Position numbers and translations under genes: made by a program. A stretch of DNA of 9,205 nucleotides, taken from NCBI GenBank assembly GCA_002790315.1, contig PFUW01000003.1:23057-32261 (forward strand), given 5' to 3'. Position 1 is the stretch's first letter, and every line of letters begins with the position of its first letter. This DNA is from Huberarchaeum crystalense [NCBI: Candidatus Huberarchaeum crystalense] (GTDB taxonomy: Archaea; Huberarchaeota; Huberarchaeia; Huberarchaeales). Of the stretch, positions 1 through 6,258 are shown piece by piece. The notes beneath the pieces are model-generated. The model was not told the DNA's origin and did not search any database. It was given only the letters and a program-made list of their open reading frames with translations.

Positions 1-1883
1 AATATAAAATTCCTCTCTATCCAAAATATACTTTTTGGTGGAAAGAAATATCAAAACGAGAACTTTTAACACTATATAATAAAATTTGGCAGCAAGAATC
101 TGATGGGTTTGTATTTGAGATTGACTTTAAAACAATACTTGAAAAATTAAGATGCACGCACAACATTAAAAATAATTTAGTGTGGTTAGAAGAGAATTTA
201 ATTATATTACGGCAACTTTTACCAAAAGACGCAAAGATAGAGCAAAGAATTAGTGAGAGTGAAAATATTTCAAATATAGATTTACTATCAAAAATTTCAG
301 GTGTGGTTTTGCGAGAAAAAGCGCCTTGCTTTATTGGTTGTAGAATGGGCCGCCCAGAAAAAGCGCAGATGAGGGCAATGCGAGGAAGTCCGTGTTCTCT
401 TTTTCCTGTTGGACTTGATGGGGGTAGGTTGCGCGAAGTTAATAATATGAATAAAATGAATATCAAATTTCGCGATTTTTTTTGCAGCAAATGCAATAAA
501 TCTGTTTTGTGGGGTGTTTGTCCTTTTTGCAAATCACAAACAACCGAAAAACAAATAATTTCTGCAGAACATGATATCAAAACACTGTTAGATAATGCGC
601 ATTTAAACTTGAAAAATAAATTTAAGCAAGTCGAAATATTGAAAGGAGTCAGAGGACTTAGCAGCGAACGTATGATTCCTGAACGAATAGAAAAAGGAAT
701 ATTGAGATCTTTCCACAACCTAACAATTTTCAAAGATTGTACAATTAGATATGATGCTATAGATGTTCCTATTACTCATTTCAAACCAAAAGAAATAGGT
801 ACTTCTATTGAAAAATTGCGCAAATTAGGATATTTTGAAGATTATCTTGGAAATCCACTAAAACAAGAAGATCAAATTTGCGAACTGTTTGCTCAGGATG
901 TTATTATGCCTGAAAACGCTTCAGATGTTTTTGTTAGTATATCTCGTTTTGTTGATGATGAGTTAGAGTTTTTTTATAATTTGTCGCGCTATTATTCTAT
1001 AAAGACAGCAAATGATTTGATTGGACATCTTGTTATTGGTTTGGCTCCCCACACCTCAGCAGGGATTATTGGACGAATTATTGGCTTTACTCCAGCTTTT
1101 GCACAATTTGCTCATCCATATTGGCATGCTGCAAAGAGAAGAAACTGCGACGGCGACGAGGACGGGTTTATGTTGCTTATGGACGCTTTATTAAATTTTT
1201 CACAACAATATTTGCCTAACAAAAGAGGAACACGAATTATGGATGCACCTATTGTTTTAACAACTATTTTAAAAGTTGAAGAAGTTGATGATGAGGTATA
1301 TCATTTAGATGTTGCTGATCATTATCCTCTTGAATTTTATGAAGCAGCGTTTTGTTATGACGCGCCCTCTGCGGTTTCAATAGATCTTGTTGAAAATAAA
1401 ATGAAAGCAGGAACACCTTATTCTGGTTTAAAATTTACACACAACACAACTTGTTTTTATGATGGTCCACACACATCTTCATATAAGACGCTTACTACAA
1501 TGCTTGACAAAGTTATGGCTGAGTTAGAAATTGCAAAAAAAGCAGTTTCAGTAGAGGAAACAGATGTTGCAAATCTAGTGATTCAATGTCATTTTATAAA
1601 AGATATTCGCGGAAATTTGAGATCATTTACAACACAAACAGTAAGATGCACTGGTTGTAATGAGATTTTTCGCCGCCCACCCTTAGCAGGTATTTGCCCA
1701 AAATGCAAAAAAAATTTGACCTTAACAATACACGAAGGAGGAATAAGGAAATATTTAGGGCCTAGTTTAAAGATTGTAGAAAAATACCGTCTTGATGAAT
1801 ATACTCGCCAATGTCTTGACCTTATTCTTTGCCAAGTTGATGCTGTTTTTGGCAAAAAGACAAACCAAAACACACTATTCTAA
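1..1883 (+). CDS. polC: DNA polymerase D large subunit DP2, C-terminal portion (5' end outside window)
   Basis: Catalytic subunit of PolD, the archaeal replicative DNA polymerase that works with the exonuclease subunit DP1 and PCNA. The frame is open from base 3 to the TAA at 1881-1883 (626 codons), and its first residues match the interior of DP2, so the true start lies left of the window; the GTG at 180 is internal. Counting from base 3, I see a GRMGRPEKA segment near 115, a four-cysteine zinc site (C161, C164, C173, C176), the catalytic NCDGDED motif at 381-387 whose acidic residues hold the metals, and the MDAPIVL segment just after it. A second zinc site is C549, C552, C565, C568. Family proteins are usually 1,100-1,300 residues, so roughly half is present. 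No intein interrupts the active-site region, where some archaeal DP2 genes carry one. The protein ends in a short PIP-like tail (QNTLF). No DP1 gene is in the window. Confidence 0.97.
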   Translation, partial: YKIPLYPKYTFWWKEISKRELLTLYNKIWQQESDGFVFEIDFKTILEKLRCTHNIKNNLVWLEENLIILRQLLPKDAKIEQRISESENISNIDLLSKISGVVLREKAPCFIGCRMGRPEKAQMRAMRGSPCSLFPVGLDGGRLREVNNMNKMNIKFRDFFCSKCNKSVLWGVCPFCKSQTTEKQIISAEHDIKTLLDNAHLNLKNKFKQVEILKGVRGLSSERMIPERIEKGILRSFHNLTIFKDCTIRYDAIDVPITHFKPKEIGTSIEKLRKLGYFEDYLGNPLKQEDQICELFAQDVIMPENASDVFVSISRFVDDELEFFYNLSRYYSIKTANDLIGHLVIGLAPHTSAGIIGRIIGFTPAFAQFAHPYWHAAKRRNCDGDEDGFMLLMDALLNFSQQYLPNKRGTRIMDAPIVLTTILKVEEVDDEVYHLDVADHYPLEFYEAAFCYDAPSAVSIDLVENKMKAGTPYSGLKFTHNTTCFYDGPHTSSYKTLTTMLDKVMAELEIAKKAVSVEETDVANLVIQCHFIKDIRGNLRSFTTQTVRCTGCNEIFRRPPLAGICPKCKKNLTLTIHEGGIRKYLGPSLKIVEKYRLDEYTRQCLDLILCQVDAVFGKKTNQNTLF

Positions 1884-1887
1884 TATT

Positions 1888-1895
1888 TTTATAAT
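1888..1895 (+). promoter_or_regulatory. TATA-like box for the NAC gene
   Basis: TTTATAAT is centred about 25-26 bases before the NAC start codon. This is the archaeal TATA-to-transcription-start distance, so the mRNA would start at or next to the ATG (leaderless). The 33-base gap also has T5 runs that could end the DP2 transcript. Assigned by position and composition only. Confidence 0.5.
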
Positions 1896-1916
1896 TTTTG
1901 TTTGTTTAAATAAGTT

Positions 1917-2276
1917 ATGTTTAATATAGATCCGCGCCAGATGGAAAAAGTTATGAAGCAAATGGGAATGAAGCAAGAAGGAATTCCTGCGAACGAAGTG
2001 GTTATAAAAACCACTGGGGGCAAAAAGATAATAATAAAAAATCCACAAGTTATAAGAATTTCAATGCAAGGAAATGAAAGTTTTCAGATTTCAGGAGAAA
2101 TTATAGAAGAAGCGCGCGCAGATGAAGAGTCTAATATATCTAATAACTTTTCAGAAGAAGATGTTGAAACTGTTGTTGAACAAACAGGCGCAAGCAAAGA
2201 CAAAGCAAAAACAAAACTAATTGAAAATAAAGGTAATTTGGCAAAGACAATTTTAGATCTGAAAAATAAAATATAA
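1917..2276 (+). CDS. nac: Nascent polypeptide-associated complex protein (archaeal NAC-alpha)
   Basis: Encodes 119 residues, the normal length for archaeal NAC, a ribosome-associated factor (usually a homodimer) that contacts nascent chains at the tunnel exit. The N-terminus is the Met-rich segment typical of archaeal homologues (RQMEKVMKQMGM, residues 7-18). A NAC beta-barrel domain follows at about 23-62, including GGKKIIIKNPQV. An acidic linker leads to a C-terminal UBA domain at about 79-117 (SEEDVETVVEQTGAS, then a helix ending in AKTILDL). The start is secure: an in-frame TAA lies two codons upstream (1911-1913). There is no Shine-Dalgarno motif; TAAATAAGTT directly precedes the ATG. 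The gene lies 33 bases after DP2 but has its own TATA-like box, so it need not share the DP2 transcript. Confidence 0.95.
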   Translation: MFNIDPRQMEKVMKQMGMKQEGIPANEVVIKTTGGKKIIIKNPQVIRISMQGNESFQISGEIIEEARADEESNISNNFSEEDVETVVEQTGASKDKAKTKLIENKGNLAKTILDLKNKI

Positions 2277-2354
2277 CTAAAATAAAAATAAAAGATAATT
2301 TGCCAAAGATGTTTCTATTATAAGGATAAGCTATGTAAAAGTTCTAAAACATAC

Positions 2355-2360
2355 TTTAAA
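2355..2360 (+). promoter_or_regulatory. Possible TATA-like element before the membrane protein gene
   Basis: TTTAAA, within ACTTTAAAC, is centred about 22-23 bases before the ATG at 2380. That is slightly close for a leaderless start, and the sequence is common in such AT-rich DNA. The 103-base gap after the NAC gene shows no strong T-tract on the + strand, so read-through from nac is an alternative. Confidence 0.25.
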
Positions 2361-2379
2361 CACAATTTGCAAATATAAT

Positions 2380-2925
2380 ATGATACACAACAAGAAAATA
2401 GCTAAAATCTGCATCATAAAAAATAAAGATAACAAAAAATGTCAGCAAGAACTTAGTTTGACATGGCGCGAGCTAAGTTTGGCTGTTATTATTGTGGTTT
2501 TTGGTTTTCTTTTCAGCACCAAGGAATTTTTGCTTTTTTTAAATACTTTAAATCCTATTTATGGGTTTATGCTTTATTATTTTATTTTATTTTTGGTTTT
2601 GTTTGTTTTTTCAAAATTTGGATTTGTTATTATGAATGTAAAAATTCAAAATATTGTGCAGGTGATCGGATCAACGATGATTGCTTTTGCTTTTTTTATA
2701 GTTGTTAGTTGGGAAAGTGCATATGTACAATATATAACTCTGGGCTCGTATGGTGAGATTTCAAACATTTTTTTGCAAAGTGAAGATGGTGCTGTTTGGT
2801 ATTTTTGGTATAATATTATAGGTATTGTAAATATAGAGTTAGCGCGGTTGCTTACTTTTGTTATTACACCTTTTGTTTTGGTTATTGTTGGTGGGTTGCT
2901 TGTCACAAAAAGAAAGTTGTTGTGA
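2380..2925 (+). CDS. Uncharacterised membrane protein with four predicted helices
   Basis: I do not recognise a family. The 181-residue product begins with a lysine-rich, soluble N-terminus (about 1-30), followed by hydrophobic segments at about 31-55, 60-84, 92-112 and 157-175, and ends in a basic tail (TKRKLL). Basic residues at the N-terminus, between helices 2 and 3 (NVKIQN) and at the C-terminus suggest both ends face the cytoplasm. The longest outside loop (about 113-156) carries acidic and aromatic residues (WESAYVQY, QSEDGAVWYFWYN) and might be the functional part. No catalytic or binding motif stands out. The long open frame, consistent hydrophobicity pattern and lack of a competing gene support real coding. 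The ATG at 2380 is the chosen start; a later start would remove part of the soluble N-terminus. It sits 103 bases after nac and 69 before bud32, on the same strand. Confidence 0.75.
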   Translation: MIHNKKIAKICIIKNKDNKKCQQELSLTWRELSLAVIIVVFGFLFSTKEFLLFLNTLNPIYGFMLYYFILFLVLFVFSKFGFVIMNVKIQNIVQVIGSTMIAFAFFIVVSWESAYVQYITLGSYGEISNIFLQSEDGAVWYFWYNIIGIVNIELARLLTFVITPFVLVIVGGLLVTKRKLL

Positions 2926-2937
2926 TTATACTCTTTA

Positions 2938-2947
2938 TTTTATAAAC
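2938..2947 (+). promoter_or_regulatory. TATA-like box for bud32
   Basis: TTTTATAAAC is a good archaeal TATA-like match in the 69-base gap before bud32. Its centre is about 52 bases before the ATG, so transcription would start near 2969 and leave a leader of roughly 25 bases, longer than the leaderless arrangement inferred for nac. Positional inference only. Confidence 0.45.
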
Positions 2948-2994
2948 TTTTGCTGTGGAAAAGTATTGGTGTTGAATGAGTTCACAAATAAAAT

Positions 2995-3573
2995 ATGAAA
3001 ATTATATCTCGCGGAGCAGAAGCAATTCTTTATGATGTTGGTGACAAAATAAAAAAAGAAAGAATTTCTAAAACTTATCGCTTGCCACAAATAGATATAA
3101 CTCTCAGAAAAACACGGGCGCGCAAAGAATTAAATAATATGACGCGTTTGGCTGCAATTGGTGTTAATGTTCCGCATATTACTCAAGATGGAGATTTTGG
3201 TTTGCGTATAGATAAAATCAAAGGCATAACACTTCAAAAATTGATAAAAACAAACGACCAAAATCTAAACGTGTTGTTTCAAATGCTCGGCGAACAAATA
3301 AAAAAAATACATGATTTTGACATAATCCACGGCGATTTAGCACCTACGAATATGGTAATCAACAATATGCAGCCATTTCTTATTGATTTTGGACTTTCTT
3401 ACCAGTCTAAATCTATTGAAGATAAAGCAACAGACATTGTTCTGTTTTTGAAATTGTTAAGATCTTTGCATACAAACGAAAATTTAATTAGCGCGTTTTT
3501 TAAAGGATATTTGCCTAACAAGTTGTTTTTAGATAAAATCGAGCAAATAAAAAAAAGAGCAAGATATCTGTGA
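2995..3573 (+). CDS. bud32: Bud32 (PRPK-type) kinase/ATPase of the KEOPS complex
   Basis: Small atypical protein kinase that acts with Kae1, Pcc1 and Cgi121 in the KEOPS complex, which adds threonylcarbamoyl to A37 of ANN-decoding tRNAs (t6A). Its ATPase activity supports Kae1. At 192 residues it is a stand-alone Bud32, not the Kae1-Bud32 fusion found in some archaea. Motifs in order: the shortened nucleotide loop ISRGAEA (4-10), the Bud32-typical SKTYRLPQID (25-34), the helix-C segment with E45, the catalytic loop HGDLAPTNM (112-120; D114 and N119), the metal-binding DFG (131-133) and EDKATD (142-147). The C-terminus is the basic KKRARYL tail typical of the family. The start is fixed by an in-frame TAA at 2989-2991, two codons before the ATG. 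No Shine-Dalgarno motif is visible. No kae1 or other KEOPS gene is in the window. The gene converges with rad50, 40 bases away. Confidence 0.95.
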   Translation: MKIISRGAEAILYDVGDKIKKERISKTYRLPQIDITLRKTRARKELNNMTRLAAIGVNVPHITQDGDFGLRIDKIKGITLQKLIKTNDQNLNVLFQMLGEQIKKIHDFDIIHGDLAPTNMVINNMQPFLIDFGLSYQSKSIEDKATDIVLFLKLLRSLHTNENLISAFFKGYLPNKLFLDKIEQIKKRARYL

Positions 3574-3579
3574 TTTTTT
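3574..3579 (+). terminator. T-tract terminator of bud32
   Basis: Six T residues directly follow the bud32 stop codon. Oligo-T tracts suffice for archaeal intrinsic termination without a hairpin. The convergent arrangement with rad50 makes termination here likely. Confidence 0.5.
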
Positions 3580-3588
3580 GTTAATAAC

Positions 3589-3593
3589 AAAAA
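3589..3593 (-). terminator. T-tract terminator of rad50
   Basis: Read on the - strand, the sequence after the rad50 stop has a T4 and then a T5 run (bases 3593-3589). The 40-base intergene (3574-3613) therefore has oligo-T tracts in both orientations, as expected for tail-to-tail genes. Confidence 0.4.
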
Positions 3594-3613
3594 TACAAAA
3601 CCATATTGATTTT

Positions 3614-6121
3614 TTAACAAACAATATAGGATTGGTTGTTATTTTTGCACAATTTTATTATGTGCTGCGCTGATTTTTCAAAGTCACTTTCATGAGAAAC
3701 AATTATGATTTGTTTGAGTGGCAATAAACTAAAAACTTTCTGCATATTTTGAATTTGCTCAGGACCAAAGCCAGTTGTTGGTTCATCTAAAATTAATATT
3801 CCCTTTAATGCAGATATACCATATTTTTCAAGCAAAACAGCAAGGGTTAAATAATAAGAAAGTGCAGCAGCGGTTTTTTCACCACCAGACAAATCTTCAA
3901 ACAAAAAAACAGAATCATCAACTGAAAATATAGGTGTAAATTTTTGGTCAATTTCAACTAAAAAATCACTGTTTTGCAATAGCATTTTGAAATATTTTCT
4001 AAACAAAACTTCAAAATTTTTTAAGATTTCTTCTGTAACTCTTGTTTCAATTGTATTTAATATTTTAATAAAAACATTGTCCATCCAATATATTATTTGT
4101 TCTTTTTGCTCTTTCACTTTTTTTTGCAGTTCAAGATTTATTTTGTCTCTTTTTATTTTTTCTATATCTTTTTTAATATTAGTCATCAGTTGCTCTATTT
4201 TTCCCATAAGATATTGCGCACCCTCAATCTCAGTTTGCATTGCTTGTTTTTCTGTTTGAACTTTTTTTAAATCTTCATTAAGTGTGATGCTTATTGGTTG
4301 TAAAACAACACCTATCTTTTGGCAACCTTCTGTTATTTTCTGAATTTCGTCAATTGTTTGGTTATATCTTTGTTTTTCTTTTTCTTTTTGCTCTTCAAGT
4401 ATTTTAATCTTTTCAGCTAACAACAAAGCATTTTTGTTTTTTTCAAGTATTTCAACAATATTTTTTTCCTCTTTTGTTATTAGTATAGTGTTTTGGTGTT
4501 TTTGTTTAATTTGTTCTTGTAACCATAGTTGCTTTTCGCTAATTTCTTCGTTTTCATTCTTTATATTTTTTGCCTTTGTTTTTAAATCTTCAATACTTAT
4601 GTTTAGCTCTGTTATTTCATTATATTTTATTATAAATAACTCTTTGTTTATACTTTCAATATCTTTTAATAATTCAGTTTTTTTATCTTTTTCTGTTTCA
4701 CTTTCTTTTATTTTGTCATTAATTTTTTTTAGTTCAGTGATAGAGTTCTTTATATTTATATTAATATTTTTCAACAAATCTGTTTTTCTACTATCCTGCA
4801 AAATGGACTCGCAAATGGGGCAAATAGATTTTGCTCCTGAAATCTCAGTTCTTTGTTTTTCCAAATTTTTTAGTATAGTATTTAATATTTGTTCTTTTCC
4901 CTTTAAAATTTCTCTTTCTTTTGTTAATCTATTATTTTCTATCTGCAAATTTTTTCTACTCTCAGAAATTCTATTTATTTTTTCTATATCTACTTCTTCC
5001 CCAAATATTCTGAAATATTTTTCTTCAACTTCTTTAATATAGATTTGGCATTCAGATATTTTTTTATTTGTTTCTGCCACCAACATCCCTTGGTGCCTTA
5101 TGTCTTCAAGCAATTTATTTTTTTGTTTACTTATCTCTTCAAATTGCGTTTGATATTTAACAATTTGTTGATTCAGTTTGTCTTTTTGGTAGTGTATTTC
5201 GTTTTGTTTGATTTTAAGAAGCGCAAAATTTTCAGCAGGTTTTATTTCTATTTTTGTTTTAGAGTCATTCATTTGTTTTATCTGTTTATCTAAACTCAAT
5301 ATGTTGTTTTTTGTGTTGTTATTGTCTTTTTCAAGAAAACTCAAATTTTTCTGAAGAGTTAATAGCTGTTGTTTATTTTTTTCTGCGCCCCCAAGGTTTT
5401 TTTGCATTTTTTCATATTTAATATTAATATCTAAAAAAATCTGTTTTAATTTAGTTATGCTTGCTGCTTGTTTTTTGAGTTTTATTTCAAGATTTTCTTT
5501 TTCTTGCTCTAAATTTTCTGCTTGTTTTTTTATGTCATTTAATTGTTCAACATCTTTTTTAAGCAAAGCAATCTCTTGCCCCATATCGCGCCCAATATAT
5601 TTTTTATTTTCTCTGCATTGTTGATATTTTTTTATATTAAATATATCTCTTACCATATTCATTCTTTCTTCTTCATTAGAATACAAAATCTGTTTAATTT
5701 TGTCCTGGACAACATAAAATATTGGAGATGAACTACTAATGTTTTTAATATTTAAAATAGCGGTTATGCGCGCGTTTATTTCTGTTGGACTTAAAATTGT
5801 TTTTTTATTGTTAGTTATAATATATGCTTCCTCTTGCATTATTTGCGTTTTTTTCCTTTTAATTGTTCTTGATATTGTGTATTTTTGATTATTCTGTTCT
5901 ATTTCTATAATTATATTGCCTCTTTCAGCATCTTTTTTCAGCAATCTACTGAGAATTCCTCTTCCAATTGAATTTCCGAACAACGCAAAACCAATTGCCA
6001 TTAGAAGCGTTGTTTTGCCTACGCCAACAGGCCCTTGAATAAGAGTTATATTTGGTGAAAAGCAAAAGTCAGCTTCAGCATAACTTCTAATATTTTTTAA
6101 ATATATGCGCTCGATTATCAT
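3614..6121 (-). CDS. rad50: Rad50-type zinc-hook ABC/SMC ATPase
   Basis: Encodes 835 residues, close to the usual archaeal Rad50 length (about 850-900). Rad50 pairs with the Mre11 nuclease to tether and process DNA ends. Layout: an N-terminal half-ATPase with Walker A GPVGVGKT (30-37) and Q-loop Q139 in FYVVQDKI; a long Lys/Glu/Gln/Asn-rich coiled coil; a central CPIC zinc hook (C434, C437), almost exactly mid-protein; the returning coil; then the C-terminal half-ATPase with signature LSGGE (744-748), Walker B LILDEP (D779, E780) and switch histidine in SHES. Two motifs are unusual: Walker A has Val where GxNG is typical, and the D-loop reads TTGFGPEQ instead of TxxLDxxR. The frame extends upstream to 6208, but I start at the ATG at 6119-6121 because MIIERIYLKNIRSY is the standard family start and the extra 29 residues overlap the valS promoter region. 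No mre11, herA or nurA is adjacent. An SbcC-like or other SMC-like ATPase is the alternative name. Confidence 0.92.
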   Translation of the reverse strand: MIIERIYLKNIRSYAEADFCFSPNITLIQGPVGVGKTTLLMAIGFALFGNSIGRGILSRLLKKDAERGNIIIEIEQNNQKYTISRTIKRKKTQIMQEEAYIITNNKKTILSPTEINARITAILNIKNISSSSPIFYVVQDKIKQILYSNEEERMNMVRDIFNIKKYQQCRENKKYIGRDMGQEIALLKKDVEQLNDIKKQAENLEQEKENLEIKLKKQAASITKLKQIFLDINIKYEKMQKNLGGAEKNKQQLLTLQKNLSFLEKDNNNTKNNILSLDKQIKQMNDSKTKIEIKPAENFALLKIKQNEIHYQKDKLNQQIVKYQTQFEEISKQKNKLLEDIRHQGMLVAETNKKISECQIYIKEVEEKYFRIFGEEVDIEKINRISESRKNLQIENNRLTKEREILKGKEQILNTILKNLEKQRTEISGAKSICPICESILQDSRKTDLLKNININIKNSITELKKINDKIKESETEKDKKTELLKDIESINKELFIIKYNEITELNISIEDLKTKAKNIKNENEEISEKQLWLQEQIKQKHQNTILITKEEKNIVEILEKNKNALLLAEKIKILEEQKEKEKQRYNQTIDEIQKITEGCQKIGVVLQPISITLNEDLKKVQTEKQAMQTEIEGAQYLMGKIEQLMTNIKKDIEKIKRDKINLELQKKVKEQKEQIIYWMDNVFIKILNTIETRVTEEILKNFEVLFRKYFKMLLQNSDFLVEIDQKFTPIFSVDDSVFLFEDLSGGEKTAAALSYYLTLAVLLEKYGISALKGILILDEPTTGFGPEQIQNMQKVFSLLPLKQIIIVSHESDFEKSAQHIIKLCKNNNQSYIVC

Positions 6122-6150
6122 ATTTTTTTGTGTTTTGTTGGTGTGGGAAT

Positions 6151-6162
6151 ACATATAATAAA
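6151..6162 (-). promoter_or_regulatory. TATA-like box for rad50
   Basis: Read on the - strand the sequence is TTTATTATATGT, centred about 36 bases upstream of the rad50 ATG. It predicts a transcript start some 10 bases before that ATG. It overlaps the upstream in-frame Met at 6154, which argues against that Met as the start. Confidence 0.4.
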
Positions 6163-6222
6163 TTGTGTTTGCATCTCTAAGTTTTTTTGTTTGCGCGCCA
6201 CACACCACTAAAAAACATTTTC

Positions 6223-6234
6223 AAAAATACATAT
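6223..6234 (+). promoter_or_regulatory. Possible TATA-like box for valS
   Basis: AAAAATACATAT is centred about 28-30 bases before the valS ATG at 6259, compatible with a leaderless or near-leaderless transcript. It is a weak match to the archaeal TATA consensus and could be chance in this composition. Confidence 0.3.
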
Positions 6235-6258
6235 TGCTCGATCTTTTTTAAAAAAAAT

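Larger units (their letters stand above)
6122..6258. promoter_or_regulatory. Divergent promoter region between rad50 and valS
   Basis: This 137-base gap separates the two head-to-head start codons. Longer start choices for each gene (rad50 from 6208, valS from 6187) would overlap by 22 bases; family-based starts remove the overlap and leave room for both promoters. It holds a GCGCGC run at 6193-6198, conspicuous in AT-rich sequence, and a TTTTTTAAAAAA palindrome at 6244-6255, just before valS. Confidence 0.7.

Noticed and set aside
180-182. GTG as the start of DP2
   Set aside because: The same frame is open back to base 3 and the upstream residues (YKIPLYPKYTFWW) match DP2 interior sequence, so the gene simply enters from the left.
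17-733. A 238-codon - strand frame opposite DP2
   Set aside because: The + strand frame carries the DP2 zinc and conserved motifs; the - strand product shows no recognisable domain.
2277-2379. Possible small RNA gene (C/D box or tRNA) in the gap after nac
   Set aside because: No C box/D box pair, no tRNA B-box-like sequence and no clear stem were seen.
2463-2708. An 81-codon + strand frame within the membrane protein gene
   Set aside because: It overlaps the longer frame entirely, is Phe/Cys/Tyr-rich without a pattern, and looks like a frame shadow of the hydrophobic gene.
3987-5731. Several + strand open frames rich in Phe, Ser and Ile inside this interval
   Set aside because: They are antisense to the Rad50 coiled coil. 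Lys/Glu/Gln/Asn-rich coding read backwards gives Phe/Ser/Leu/Ile-rich frames that mimic membrane proteins. Rad50 motifs on the - strand settle the coding strand.
6140-6206. Possible inverted repeat GGTGTG / CACACC in the rad50-valS gap, as a shared operator
   Set aside because: Only six bases match and the two arms lie at different distances from their start codons, so chance is the simpler explanation.
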